Part shown: piece after piece, positions 18,576-28,447 of the stretch
How the letters are laid out: each line of letters opens with the position of its first letter
How positions within the stretch are numbered: position 1 is the stretch's first letter
Assembly (NCBI RefSeq): GCF_032911225.1
Contig: NZ_CP136600.1
Coordinates: forward strand, 2,418,001 to 2,482,000
From: Thalassotalea fonticola
GTDB lineage: Bacteria > Pseudomonadota > Gammaproteobacteria > Enterobacterales > Alteromonadaceae
DNA: 64,000 nucleotides
Reading direction: 5' to 3'
Made by a program: the position numbers and the translations under genes
The notes under the pieces: model-generated
What the model was told of the DNA's origin: nothing
What the model saw: only the letters and a program-made list of their open reading frames with translations
Database searches by the model: none

Positions 18576-20087
18576 TTAAAAGCTTTCATCGTAAAACTTA
18601 TAATCTTTAGGAAGCTCTAAATGCTTCTTCGCTCTTTTCTTGTTATCAAAGAACTTTTTGCCCTTGATCATCTTCTTCGAATTTACCCAGATAGGATCAT
18701 CAAAACTGGTTGGCAAAGGGTTTTCCATCGCCACCAAATGTGCCAGCATTTTCTTTTTAATGTTGGCGTATTCAATATTGTGGGTAATGTTTTCATAACC
18801 TCTGCCATCATAGCTGCCGTTGGTTTTATATAATCGACCTTCTGGCTGGCCATAAATAGGCGCGACCGCTTCAAGTAAATAATCTTTAGTACGAACTAAA
18901 CTGCCAGGGCCTGGAAAAGAATAAATAACGTCTTTAGTACTATCACTCTTGCCCTTTAAAAACGCCGCCATACTTTGGCCATCAACATTAAAATGGCCGG
19001 GAATTTTTGTGTCAGCAAGTTCAGCAAATGTTGGTAACACATCGGTAAAATCCATGAGTTCATCGGTCATGCCACGTTGTTTAACGTCAGCGCCGGCTAC
19101 CACAAATGGCACATGCACGCCGTATTCAACCGCTTTACCTTTAGCCGAAGACGTTGTGCCATTATCTGAGGCATAAACAATGTAGGTATCTTCAGTAATA
19201 CCAAGCTGTTCTATTTTATTGACGATTTTTCCTACCAATTTATCTGCGTAATTCATTTGCGATAAAAAGTTTTTTGCTCCTTGCTCTGTACCTTTTGGTA
19301 CAGTTTTATTCGACGCAACAGCCCCCTTAGCAACATCATCAGGTGTCGGCGTGTGCGCACCATGCGGTAGAACCATAGTGTAATAGGCTAAAAATGGTTT
19401 CTTCGCTTTTGCTTGTTCATCGATAAAGTCGACAATGGCATCGGAAAAAATATCCGGGCCATAATCTTTCATCGTTGTTGTTAGCACTTTACCATTTTCG
19501 ATAATACCCGGTTTCCAGTAACGAGAAATTTTTGGTGCACCGGTTATCGCAGATGCTTCCCAGGTACTATCCGGCACTAATTTTTTACCTAATATTTCTT
19601 CAAACGGTTTTGGGTCAGCATTCCAAACAGTATAACTATCAACGCCAAGATCTTTGCTGTTTGTAAGGATGTCAAAACCTGCGGGGTTATGCCATTTACC
19701 TGCAACGGCAACGGCATAGCCAGCGTCTTTTAATACTTTCGTAAACGACGGTAATCGGTCTTTACGCTTATAATCTTCAGGGTTTTTAAGGTAGTAAATT
19801 TTGTTGTCATAAGCGCCGTTATGCACTGCATAATTGCCACTTAACACCATAGAACGCGAAGGACCACAAATGGCTTGAGTCCAGGCTTGTTTAAACACCA
19901 CGCCACGTTCGGCTAGAGCATCAATATTCGGCGTATTTGAAGCAATGCCTTTTTTCACCTTATAAACACCAAATTCTTCAAAGCCAGCATCATCAGATAA
20001 AATAAAAACAATATTCGGTTGTTTAGCCGCTAGAGTAAAAGGTAACAGTAAAAGTGTTAGTACTATTTTGGATAGGAAATTTTTCAT
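18576..20087 (-). CDS. Secreted S1-family sulfatase (CGPSR motif)
   Basis: The 503-residue product has a signal peptide (1-21, ending LAA), LSDD (about 30-33), Cys74 in CGPSR, GKWHNPAG and SDNGT. I prefer the ATG at 20087 (MKNFLSK) to the one at 20123, because the latter lies inside a hairpin downstream of the receptor gene and adds a charged stretch before the signal peptide. It belongs to the same subgroup as the sulfatase at 4719 (SRYW.PG..NGK, KAKKPFLAY, MTDELMDFTD.LPT). The hairpin at 20106-20142 separates it from the TonB-dependent receptor upstream, so it may be expressed by partial read-through. Confidence 0.92.
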   Translation of the reverse strand: MKNFLSKIVLTLLLLPFTLAAKQPNIVFILSDDAGFEEFGVYKVKKGIASNTPNIDALAERGVVFKQAWTQAICGPSRSMVLSGNYAVHNGAYDNKIYYLKNPEDYKRKDRLPSFTKVLKDAGYAVAVAGKWHNPAGFDILTNSKDLGVDSYTVWNADPKPFEEILGKKLVPDSTWEASAITGAPKISRYWKPGIIENGKVLTTTMKDYGPDIFSDAIVDFIDEQAKAKKPFLAYYTMVLPHGAHTPTPDDVAKGAVASNKTVPKGTEQGAKNFLSQMNYADKLVGKIVNKIEQLGITEDTYIVYASDNGTTSSAKGKAVEYGVHVPFVVAGADVKQRGMTDELMDFTDVLPTFAELADTKIPGHFNVDGQSMAAFLKGKSDSTKDVIYSFPGPGSLVRTKDYLLEAVAPIYGQPEGRLYKTNGSYDGRGYENITHNIEYANIKKKMLAHLVAMENPLPTSFDDPIWVNSKKMIKGKKFFDNKKRAKKHLELPKDYKFYDESF

Positions 20088-20105
20088 ATTAATTCGCTTG
20101 AGGTA

Positions 20106-20142
20106 AAACCTTCCTCCTCGCATGAACGAGGAGGCTTGGTTT
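20106..20142 (-). terminator. Hairpin between receptor and sulfatase genes (attenuator or 3'-protecting stem)
   Basis: The stem CCTCCTCG/CGAGGAGG (20113-20120 with 20127-20134) is extended by AAACC/GGTTT on the outside. On the minus strand it is followed by only four T residues, so it may terminate weakly or protect the receptor mRNA 3' end, leaving lower expression of the sulfatases downstream. The role is inference; the pairing is seen directly. Confidence 0.55.
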
Positions 20143-20174
20143 AAACAGAAAGGGTTAGATTAATCGCATTTCAT

Positions 20175-23051
20175 TTAGAAGCTGGCTGTTACACCAATTG
20201 AGTATCTGCGACCATTAGTGTTGTAGTATTTTAAACGTTCTGTTGAACCAATTTGTTCCCAATATGGTAACTGGTCAAAGTAGGCAGTTTTTTCTTCATC
20301 AGTTATGTTGACGGCTTTTATTACAACTTTAATGCTGTCATTAATCTTATACGACCCTGACAAATCAAACTGTTGATAATCATCAACATATTGGGCGTTG
20401 TTTTGCGAACCAAACGCCGAATTTAAATACTCCGAACGATAGTTATGCGACAAGCGAATACCAAAATCATGGGTTTCATATGCCAAGGTTGCATTAGTGG
20501 TATGTTCTGATAATCCCTCTAAAGGAAACTCAGTCCCCTCAACCACTTCACCTGTATTCGGGTCAACTATTTCAGCCGTACTATCGTTGTAGGTATAATT
20601 AAACTTAATAGAGAAGTTAGACCAAAAACTCGGTAAAAAATCTAAATCACGATAAACATTTACCTCTGCACCAACCACTTCTGACGATGGACCATTGATA
20701 GGACGTGTTATTTCAAATAGTTTACAACCATCTTCATCAACATCTGAACCATCACCGCCTAAATAACATTCGCCACTACTGTCATAATATGGGGAAACAA
20801 CAGTTGTTTTTAGGATATAATCTTCAATGTCCTTATAGAATAAGCCTAGAGAAACCATACCCGAGTCACCCATATAATACTCTAAGCTAAGATCTACTTG
20901 ATCAGAAAGGTACGGGTCTAAGTAAGGATTACCACCTTTTATTTTACCTGTCGCATCTGAGGAAGAAATGCTTAATCTTGGCGCAATTTCACCAAATGAT
21001 GGACGTGCCATAACACGACCTGCAGCAAACCTTAAAATGGTTTCGTCAGTGAACGAGTAGCGTAAATTTAATGACGGTAATACATTGTCATAATCGTTTT
21101 CAAAGTCGGTAATAACTATTTCATCACCTTCTTTTACACCACCAGTACTTGTAGTGTCAGTGTGAACAAAGCGCACGCCCACATTACCAACTAATGAACC
21201 TGAGTCATTTTCAAAGTTTGCCATGATGTAGGCTGCTTGGGTCTGTTCTTCTATGTTATAGCCATTAAGTTTATTAGGATCTGACAATTCACTATTTTGT
21301 AGCTCTTCTTTCGTTATGCCAAAGCCGGCTAACGAGGCATCTAAATTGGCTATAGGCCAACTATGAATAGTATTTCCTGAAACACCATCATAAAAATCAT
21401 TGACCGGGAAATCTCCTTGAACACCATCATCAGCTAAGGTCATATTCCAATTGTACTGATTAACGCCTTCGGCACTAGAAGTAAAGCGCGGCGCGTCCGA
21501 AATTCGGTCCTTATTGCGTTTTGTTGCCCTAACACCAAATTCAAGCGTTTGAATCCAGTGAAAGTCTAGGTCGTAATCTAAATCAAACTTAGCGGATATT
21601 TCATCATCTTCAGTCATATCTGTCGATGATGTCACAGCTTGTATGGTATAACGTGAAGGTTCCAAATGAGCGTCTTCCTCACCAAATAATATCGATGGCA
21701 TATCCCCTAACCTTGAGTCGAAACTATAAGGGGTACGTACACCTGCATGGCTAGTATTGAAAGAAAGGCGGAATGACTCCGGCGTTTCTAATTCTGTATA
21801 CGAGTAGCCAATGGAGCCTGAGATTGATAACCTATCAAAATTTTTGGAAGCGTCTAAACCAACAATATAGTTTGTTTCTTCTTTAGTCGACCAGGCATTG
21901 TTACTTACCATGTTGCCCATATCATCAGGATTTGGAATTCCATTTTCATCGGTTAAATAACCATCACCGTAAACAACTGTATTGTTATCATTTAAAATCA
22001 TCGTATCTGGGTTAATATAATTAGGCCCTAACGAAAATTGATAACGGTCTTGTTCTACGTCATATGTTGAAGCACCTATATCAAACACAAATTCAGTAGA
22101 ATCATTAGGACGATATTCAAAGCTGGCTGAGCCACCTATGCGCTCACGTTCTTGTTGGTATTGACGAAAGTTAAAGTTATTCGGACGGGCTGCACCAAAT
22201 GGCCCTAAATCTTCGCCATTAAAAAATCTATCTGGATGTCCTTCAGGTAAAGAACGAATCACCCCTTCTTCTGGATCGGTAATAGTACCAGGAGCACCTT
22301 TTTTACCGCCGGTAACTGAAGTTGGCATAATATAACCAAATACTTCCATACCGTCTTGACGATTTCGACGTTTTTCATAGTTTAGATTACCGGCAAAACC
22401 AAACTTATTGTCAAAAAATTGATCGATATAATTAAGTTGTAATTTAGGGTCGACTTCTTCAGATAAATCCGAGTAACCGGCATTAGCACTAACCACTATT
22501 TTGCGTTTTTTAGCATCAAGTGCTCTACGTGTTTTCAAGCTAATAGTTGCTCCTAAAGAGCCTTCAACCATGCTTGCACCTGGGGTTTTAAATACTTCTA
22601 CCCGTTCTAGTAAGCCAGAAGAAAACGCTTCTAAACCAACCGCCTGGTCATCACCAGCAGAGGTTAGGGTTTTACCATTAACGACTATTCTATTTAGGTT
22701 AGGTGCCATACCTCGCACACTCACTTGTGAGCCTTCGCCGTTAGCGCGCGTGATTGAAATACCGGTCACACGTTGTAGTGCTTCAGCGACGTTATCGTCA
22801 GGCATTTTACCGATATCTTCAGCAATAATTGCATCAACCACACCAACCGCTTCTTTTTTAATATCGCGCGATTGTTGCTCAGAAGCTCTAAAGCCCGTCA
22901 CCTCAATTACTTCAACTTCTTCGCTGGCAGCGTCGTTAGCGTTAATTTCTTCTGCGGCAAAAGCGGCATTGCTCAGCATTAACATCGATGATGTACCAAG
23001 TAATGCTATGTGACATGCTTTGGTCAACTTAGCGACTTTAAAAGATTTCAT
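20175..23051 (-). CDS. TonB-dependent outer-membrane receptor for oligosaccharides
   Basis: This 958-residue outer-membrane receptor is predicted to import fucan-derived oligosaccharides using TonB energy. The signal peptide covers 1-32 (ending AFA). The TonB box lies at about 46-55 (EVIEVTGFRAS), and the plug domain follows: GKMPDDNVAEALQRVTGISI, RVVVNG-type turn IVVNGKTLTSAG, and GASMVEGSLGATI. The barrel ends in the family-typical terminal Phe (GVTASF). This matches the large TonB-dependent receptor group common in Gammaproteobacteria and Caulobacter. A strong ribosome site (AGGAGAG) precedes the start. It is the only such receptor in the window, no SusD partner is present, and it is flanked by sulfatases. 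Confidence 0.94.
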   Translation of the reverse strand: MKSFKVAKLTKACHIALLGTSSMLMLSNAAFAAEEINANDAASEEVEVIEVTGFRASEQQSRDIKKEAVGVVDAIIAEDIGKMPDDNVAEALQRVTGISITRANGEGSQVSVRGMAPNLNRIVVNGKTLTSAGDDQAVGLEAFSSGLLERVEVFKTPGASMVEGSLGATISLKTRRALDAKKRKIVVSANAGYSDLSEEVDPKLQLNYIDQFFDNKFGFAGNLNYEKRRNRQDGMEVFGYIMPTSVTGGKKGAPGTITDPEEGVIRSLPEGHPDRFFNGEDLGPFGAARPNNFNFRQYQQERERIGGSASFEYRPNDSTEFVFDIGASTYDVEQDRYQFSLGPNYINPDTMILNDNNTVVYGDGYLTDENGIPNPDDMGNMVSNNAWSTKEETNYIVGLDASKNFDRLSISGSIGYSYTELETPESFRLSFNTSHAGVRTPYSFDSRLGDMPSILFGEEDAHLEPSRYTIQAVTSSTDMTEDDEISAKFDLDYDLDFHWIQTLEFGVRATKRNKDRISDAPRFTSSAEGVNQYNWNMTLADDGVQGDFPVNDFYDGVSGNTIHSWPIANLDASLAGFGITKEELQNSELSDPNKLNGYNIEEQTQAAYIMANFENDSGSLVGNVGVRFVHTDTTSTGGVKEGDEIVITDFENDYDNVLPSLNLRYSFTDETILRFAAGRVMARPSFGEIAPRLSISSSDATGKIKGGNPYLDPYLSDQVDLSLEYYMGDSGMVSLGLFYKDIEDYILKTTVVSPYYDSSGECYLGGDGSDVDEDGCKLFEITRPINGPSSEVVGAEVNVYRDLDFLPSFWSNFSIKFNYTYNDSTAEIVDPNTGEVVEGTEFPLEGLSEHTTNATLAYETHDFGIRLSHNYRSEYLNSAFGSQNNAQYVDDYQQFDLSGSYKINDSIKVVIKAVNITDEEKTAYFDQLPYWEQIGSTERLKYYNTNGRRYSIGVTASF

Positions 23052-23215
23052 TATTTGCTCTCCTAACCTTAGTTATCTTGATAATTCTTCTTGTTTTGTT
23101 AGTGGCTTAGTCAGCATAACAAAAACCTCGATTATTATTGATTTATTTATATAATTTTATACATTCAGACAAAATTCCCGTTGCAACCTTCGCAAATCGT
23201 TTGTCCTTACATGAT

Positions 23216-24709
23216 CTATTCGGTACTAATTTTTTTTTTACTTTCTTTCTTACTTTTTTTGTCTTTCTTGTTCTTTTTAACGTTCACAGTTTTTGCTTTG
23301 TCCTCCGGCCATACATCTACGGGCTGATAACTACTGTTATTTGAGTAGTCACCACCTTGGTGGCTGACACGAAATGATTGTTGAAACTGTTTTAAAATTG
23401 ATGTCATTTGCTGAACAAGCTCAGGCTTGGTAGCGGCAAGGTCTGATTGCTCTTTTACATCATTAGTTAAATGGTAAAGCTCAGCTTGTTCAAAGGACTT
23501 ACTGTTTATAAGGAGTTTGTAACCGTCTTTGATCAGGCCTAACTTGCCTTTATGGTAAAAAGGTATTTCAGCTGACTCTGCCTTTTTATCGGTTAACTCG
23601 GCCAATAAGTTACGGCCATCAAGCGGCCTATCTTGTGGTGCAGTTTGTTTGGTGATAGCCAATATTGTTGGTAAATAATCTAAGGTAGAAGAAGCATTAT
23701 CCAAGCGTTGGCCTGACTTGATATGGTTAGGGTAAAGCATGACAGTAGGCACTCGCACACCGCCTTCATACAATGAGCGTTTACGACCGCGCAATTCACC
23801 TGAAATTCCTGCATGTCTTCCTTTTACAGTTTTTCCTTCTGGACCATTATCACTGGTAAAACTAATAAACGTGTTGTCAGTGACGTCAAGTTTAGCGAGA
23901 AGATCACGTAAACGACCGATTTGTTCATCCATTTCTGTTACCGCCCCATAATAATGAGCTGCATTGCCATGTTCTGGATATAGCGCTAAATAGTCAGGGC
24001 CAGCAATAACCGGCGCATGCGGGGCATGAAACCAAATAACGGTGAAAAATGGTTTGTTGTTTTTCACGCTGTTGTCAATAAAGTCAAGCGCGCGATCCAT
24101 AACCACGCGTGAAGCACCGCCCTTTAAACTTGGATCTTCAGGTGATAATGCGACACCATTATGCCAAAACGGATTATTTTCGGCTCGACTACCTATAGAT
24201 GGGTCCCAAGTTGCTACAGCTGATTCAGTAACAAAACTTTCGTCATAACCATGAAAAGCTGGTGGCGAGTAGTTTTCAACGATCTTACGTTTTTTACCTT
24301 TGGCAGAAAATTCTTTGCTTAATGTACCAAGATGCCATTTGCCAAAATGGCCAGTTGCATAACCAGCACTTTTTAATAATTCAGCTAAGGTAATTTCGTC
24401 TTTTGGTAGATGGCCGATATTGGCGCTAAAAATACCATACCGGTAAGGATGTCTACCAGTTAGTACACTACCCCTTGTTGGCGAACAAACAGGTGCTGCA
24501 GCGTGAAAATTTGTCATCACCGCCCCGTCAATTGCCATTTTGTCTAAGCTTGGAGTTTTAATAATACTATTGCCGTTAAATCCAGTATCACCATAACCTA
24601 AATCATCCGCCATCAATAAAATAACGTTTGGTTGTTTTTGCTCTTCGGCTAAACAAGCTGGCAGAGCAAAACAAGTGATTGCTGTTATAGTTAAAATTTT
24701 ACGTATCAT
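23216..24709 (-). CDS. Secreted S1-family sulfatase (CSPTR motif) with Lys-rich tail
   Basis: This arylsulfatase-A-like carbohydrate sulfatase has 497 residues from ATG 24709 (MIRKILT); an upstream ATG at 24736 would add nine residues before the signal peptide. The signal ends near CLA (residue 21). MADD (33-36), Cys75 in canonical CSPTR, FGKWHLG and SDNGP are present. The C-terminus is a run of Lys with Asp/Ser (KKNKKDKKSKKESKKK), encoded in part by an A10 tract (T10 at 23230-23239 on the plus strand). This tail is not part of the catalytic fold and recurs on two other sulfatases here. It is the first gene of the run leading to the receptor and has repeat site b upstream. Confidence 0.92.
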   Translation of the reverse strand: MIRKILTITAITCFALPACLAEEQKQPNVILLMADDLGYGDTGFNGNSIIKTPSLDKMAIDGAVMTNFHAAAPVCSPTRGSVLTGRHPYRYGIFSANIGHLPKDEITLAELLKSAGYATGHFGKWHLGTLSKEFSAKGKKRKIVENYSPPAFHGYDESFVTESAVATWDPSIGSRAENNPFWHNGVALSPEDPSLKGGASRVVMDRALDFIDNSVKNNKPFFTVIWFHAPHAPVIAGPDYLALYPEHGNAAHYYGAVTEMDEQIGRLRDLLAKLDVTDNTFISFTSDNGPEGKTVKGRHAGISGELRGRKRSLYEGGVRVPTVMLYPNHIKSGQRLDNASSTLDYLPTILAITKQTAPQDRPLDGRNLLAELTDKKAESAEIPFYHKGKLGLIKDGYKLLINSKSFEQAELYHLTNDVKEQSDLAATKPELVQQMTSILKQFQQSFRVSHQGGDYSNNSSYQPVDVWPEDKAKTVNVKKNKKDKKSKKESKKKISTE

Positions 24710-24837
24710 AGTTCTGGTAAATCCACATATGGCCATATTTGCAGTTGTCAGCTAATAAAACATGACCTAATCTAACGCTTAAGATATTAGAACCATAAGA
24801 GCATGATTTTATTTTATAATAAACACCCTCAACAAGT

Positions 24838-24859
24838 CTTTACAAAATCTTTACAATTG
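24838..24859. promoter_or_regulatory. CTTTACAA direct repeat upstream of sulfatase/receptor run (operator candidate b)
   Basis: CTTTACAA occurs at 24838-24845 and 24849-24856, 11 bp apart, 129 bases before the minus-strand start at 24709. A TATTAT/TATAAA-like stretch lies at 24813-24821 on the minus strand, about 17 bases further on, and could be the -10 region. The rest of the gap 24710-25156 holds no gene; GTGGCGC/GCGCCAC at 25111-25117 and 25135-25141 is an inverted repeat just past the end of the next gene, without a T run. Confidence 0.55.
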
Positions 24860-25156
24860 ACAAAAAACCTAAACAAATCCTTTACCTTGCTATACCCCTT
24901 GATATAACAAGGAAAACAGGCAGATGAATAAAATTTATTAAAGACAAAACACAGAAAGTACTAAAATGATGTTTTATTGCCATTTCCTCTGATCTATGAA
25001 AGAAGTATTAAACTTTGAGTTATAAGTCAATTGAGGGGCCAGTAAAATTCAAGCCGCCCTCAATGCTTGTGTGAGATAGAATTGGACTGATGATTGCAGT
25101 AATGGTACCTGTGGCGCTATAGTAATGCCTATTTGCGCCACTCTTTAGTTAATAAT

Positions 25157-28135
25157 TTATTTAACGGTAAATTTCCACACAGCGCCTTTTACCCATATAT
25201 CGTTAACATTCGCGTCAACACGCCAATAGTACGTTACGCCAGGAGTTAACTGAGTTTTAGACTGATAAATATTTGCTTGGTCAGCAATGAAGCTGCCCTT
25301 ATATAAGTTATTGTCCTTATCCCCCGCAGCTAGACTATTCAATGCACTAACATCCGTTGTTAGATACACCATGTGCACTCCACTTCGATATGCTTCTCGC
25401 CACATCAAAGTTACGTTTGGTGGTACATTAAGAGCCAGTTCATCACGATACGCATCACGCGGTATTGGAAAGCTGGCACGTGAACTGCGATAGCCTGGAA
25501 TCCAATAATAGGGCGAATCAAGTTCGTATGCGCCTAAATCAAGTGCTGCGCCTTGCATTGTAGTTTCTTGGTACTGTGGAATTTGTGCTGAACCAGGATA
25601 ATTAGTAAAACTGTTTGGACTGTCGATTACATTACCGGCATCATGCAGTTCACCACCACGCTTTGGTCTGAAATCACGATTATGGATATCGTTTAGTTGT
25701 GTTTCCAATCGCTCTGATAGATCGATAGCTACACTATCAATGACTACACCATTATAGTTTTCTCGACTTGCTTTTAATGGACTACCATCAGCTTTCTGAC
25801 CAAGGTATAAACCTGAGATATCAGTAATACTGTCACGCTCAGATGAGATAGAGTCGCTAGCATTGTTAGCCGCAATTGAACGTTCATGACGATAATAAGG
25901 GTTTGGATCAATAAGCATACGCAAATCAACGTCATCATTGTTCCAGCTAGTGTTATGATATACGCGATGATCGTCACCTTTAACCATGATGCCTTTAGCA
26001 TTCCATACTACGTTATGATGGATCATGCCCCATTGCCCACCTGAGGTTTCATTTGTGGTGTTAAACGGCGCATCAAAACGAATTCCGTACTTTTCAGAAT
26101 CATGAGCCCAATTATAAGCCATATTCACTGCGGCTTGTTGAGCTTTGCGTAATTGAAAGCTGGCGCCATCATTTTGCGCAAAGCCGCCTGTGCCCATGTC
26201 GTTATAGGTAGCATGTAAACTACCTCCTTCTGGGACAAACATGGTTGAATTGCCAATAACATCCATAGTGTTATAGCTAAACTCGACTTTTTGTGCAGCC
26301 ATATCCTTTATCATTACAGTCGCATGCGGACCAATAGTATCAGCACTAGACCAATCGAGGCGTTCGAATAAATTATTGCTGACAATTGCCTGTCCACCAG
26401 AAACAATTAAAGCTTGTACGCCGGAATCAGTTACGGTGTTGTTTTTGAACACAATGCCACTATTGGTACGCTTGTTTGTCGCCGAATAAAGCTCGATATA
26501 TTGATTACGTCCATAACCGGTGTCTTTATTACCATATACCTTTAAAACACGACGATCGGCGGCGCTATATTTAAAACTATTGTCACTAACCGTAATGTCA
26601 TTACAGGGGTTACAGCGAATCGCACTGGCAAGGAAATCAAAACCAGATATTTTTACAAAATTACTATTTTTAAGATCAAAGCTGTAACTCAAGTCACGAA
26701 GCTTGACGTTGCTCTCTGGTAAACCGCCATTGGGGTGCCACAAATAGACAAAATGATTATTGTTTTCTTGTTGATAATGCCATTCGCCTGGTTGATCCAA
26801 TAATTCAAGCTTCGCTTCTAAAAAGTAACTTAGCTTTTTTGCCTTGTAGGCTTGTAAGCTTGGCTCATAAGTGAACACATTGCTGCCAGGAACATGAGCA
26901 ACGTTTTTATTTTCGTAATCATGTAAGGCACCTGTATAGGTATTGTATGCAGTAAAGCTGGCATCCATATCATTAAATGCTTTGACCATACGAGAATAAG
27001 TATAAAAGCTCGCGGTATTGGCAACCACAATAGCGCCACTAACATCGAGTAAATCGCCTTTATAATCTTTTGCGGTTGCTAAGTTATGATAAGTCACCAG
27101 TTCATCAGCGCCAGATGTATCATTAGTCATGATGCCATCTTTTTTACTGCCGCGATTTGTTTCACCGGTACCTTTGCTACCAGAGTCTTGCTCACCTTCC
27201 GCCCAAACAGACGCGGAATAAACCGATGATAAATTTACATTTGCTGGCATGGAAAAATTAGCATTGGGCCAACGGGCTAACATTTGTATTTCATCGTCAA
27301 TGAACAGTTTCCAGATAGGTCTGTCGATTTCTACCTTGTAGATATCACCATGAAATTGTTGCCAATCACCAACTTTAATGTCATTAACCGCTATCGCACC
27401 ACTAAGTGTGACCGACTCACACGGATAGGCTTGAATGGTTAAGTATTCTGAGTCAGTTCCGTTAATTTCAATGTTGCTGATTTCTTCGTGGTATTCACCT
27501 TGGCGCACATAAATTGTTTTACCCGGTGCGTTGACCACATTGTTCACTGCCAAAGAATATAATGCGCCGGTAATGCTAGCAAAAGGTTCGGCAACTGAGC
27601 CACTATTACTATCATCGCCATTGGTTGCCACATAGAGAGCATCATTAGCGACGTCGGTAGGCTTAAAGGTACATTGTTCAGGAACTGGCTCTGGAGCGGG
27701 TTCAGGTAGACTTTCAGAAACATCTTTAACCGTAATATTTACTGGTTTAGTTGCCGAATTATCGCTTGCATCAGTAGCCGTTAAGACAACTTGGTAAATA
27801 TTATCACCATTACTGTCGCTTGGTTGTTCAAAATCCATCGCAGGCAAGGTGAAGGCACCGTTGCTGGCATTGAAACTAAAAAGTGAAGCATCATTACCGC
27901 TTAGGCCCCAAGTCAAGGTGCCTACTGGAGTGTCTCCGCTTAGCGCAGGGCTTGCACTGGTAAAAATCGAATTTTCATTGTGCTCAGTATCACTGATACC
28001 AACAATCGAAAATGAAATACTCACAGGTGTATTGCTGTCAATGTTATCTGCGTCACTGCTGGAACCGCCACCACCACCGCAAGCCGATAACAAGCTGCTC
28101 AGGGTTAATGCCATTAATGATACTTTTGCTTTCAT
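25157..28135 (-). CDS. Lipoprotein with cadherin-like domain and parallel beta-helix, candidate polysaccharide-cleaving enzyme
   Basis: The 992-residue protein has a lipoprotein signal (LLSAC, Cys19), a Gly/Ser linker and a cadherin-like beta-sandwich (about 35-140: FTLPAMDFEQPSDSNGDN, YQVVLTATDASDNS). A Pro/Glu linker leads into a large right-handed parallel beta-helix (about 160-860) that opens with YVATNGDDSNSGS.. PFASI and contains IWKLFIDDEIQMLARWPN. Such an opening plus the LARWPN segment is shared with the GH141-like protein at 43592 and the exoprotein at 58346. The end (TYYWRVDANV...WKFTVK) is a small Fn3-like domain. It is last after a GH29 and an atypical sulfatase. Whether it is a glycosidase or a lyase cannot be told from sequence. 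Confidence 0.8.
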   Translation of the reverse strand: MKAKVSLMALTLSSLLSACGGGGGSSSDADNIDSNTPVSISFSIVGISDTEHNENSIFTSASPALSGDTPVGTLTWGLSGNDASLFSFNASNGAFTLPAMDFEQPSDSNGDNIYQVVLTATDASDNSATKPVNITVKDVSESLPEPAPEPVPEQCTFKPTDVANDALYVATNGDDSNSGSVAEPFASITGALYSLAVNNVVNAPGKTIYVRQGEYHEEISNIEINGTDSEYLTIQAYPCESVTLSGAIAVNDIKVGDWQQFHGDIYKVEIDRPIWKLFIDDEIQMLARWPNANFSMPANVNLSSVYSASVWAEGEQDSGSKGTGETNRGSKKDGIMTNDTSGADELVTYHNLATAKDYKGDLLDVSGAIVVANTASFYTYSRMVKAFNDMDASFTAYNTYTGALHDYENKNVAHVPGSNVFTYEPSLQAYKAKKLSYFLEAKLELLDQPGEWHYQQENNNHFVYLWHPNGGLPESNVKLRDLSYSFDLKNSNFVKISGFDFLASAIRCNPCNDITVSDNSFKYSAADRRVLKVYGNKDTGYGRNQYIELYSATNKRTNSGIVFKNNTVTDSGVQALIVSGGQAIVSNNLFERLDWSSADTIGPHATVMIKDMAAQKVEFSYNTMDVIGNSTMFVPEGGSLHATYNDMGTGGFAQNDGASFQLRKAQQAAVNMAYNWAHDSEKYGIRFDAPFNTTNETSGGQWGMIHHNVVWNAKGIMVKGDDHRVYHNTSWNNDDVDLRMLIDPNPYYRHERSIAANNASDSISSERDSITDISGLYLGQKADGSPLKASRENYNGVVIDSVAIDLSERLETQLNDIHNRDFRPKRGGELHDAGNVIDSPNSFTNYPGSAQIPQYQETTMQGAALDLGAYELDSPYYWIPGYRSSRASFPIPRDAYRDELALNVPPNVTLMWREAYRSGVHMVYLTTDVSALNSLAAGDKDNNLYKGSFIADQANIYQSKTQLTPGVTYYWRVDANVNDIWVKGAVWKFTVK

Positions 28136-28447
28136 AATATAATTCTTTTTCTGTTGATTACTTTAAATAATTGAGTGTTTTTACTAATGGCGTGATAGAG
28201 GCATCAAAACCATCGTGGCGCCGTTCAGCGACGCTTTCAGCATCAATTGTTTGCTAGTTGTTTATTGCTCGCAGTTTGTCAGACAACTTTGTTAGCAGAA
28301 GAAACTTGAGTCAGTGAGATCGTAGGCCAATTTAGTACAGCCATATCCATTCAACACTTTTTCATTCACATTCCCATACTAGCTGCGTTACTAACAGCTG
28401 CGGCTTAAACATTTATTATTATTTTGAAAGGTTAGACGGATACAGCT
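28136..28447. other. Intergenic stretch without recognised feature
   Basis: This 312-base gap separates two minus-strand genes. It has no open frame of note, no TTTACA-type direct repeat and no terminator with a T run. The only local structure seen is AGCTGC occurring twice around 28381-28402. It may hold a promoter for the beta-helix gene. Confidence 0.4.

Noticed and set aside
22501..23013. A 170-residue open frame on the plus strand opposite the TonB-dependent receptor
   Set aside because: It lies fully inside the receptor gene on the other strand, shows low-complexity Ser/Ala content and no domain; it is an antisense shadow.
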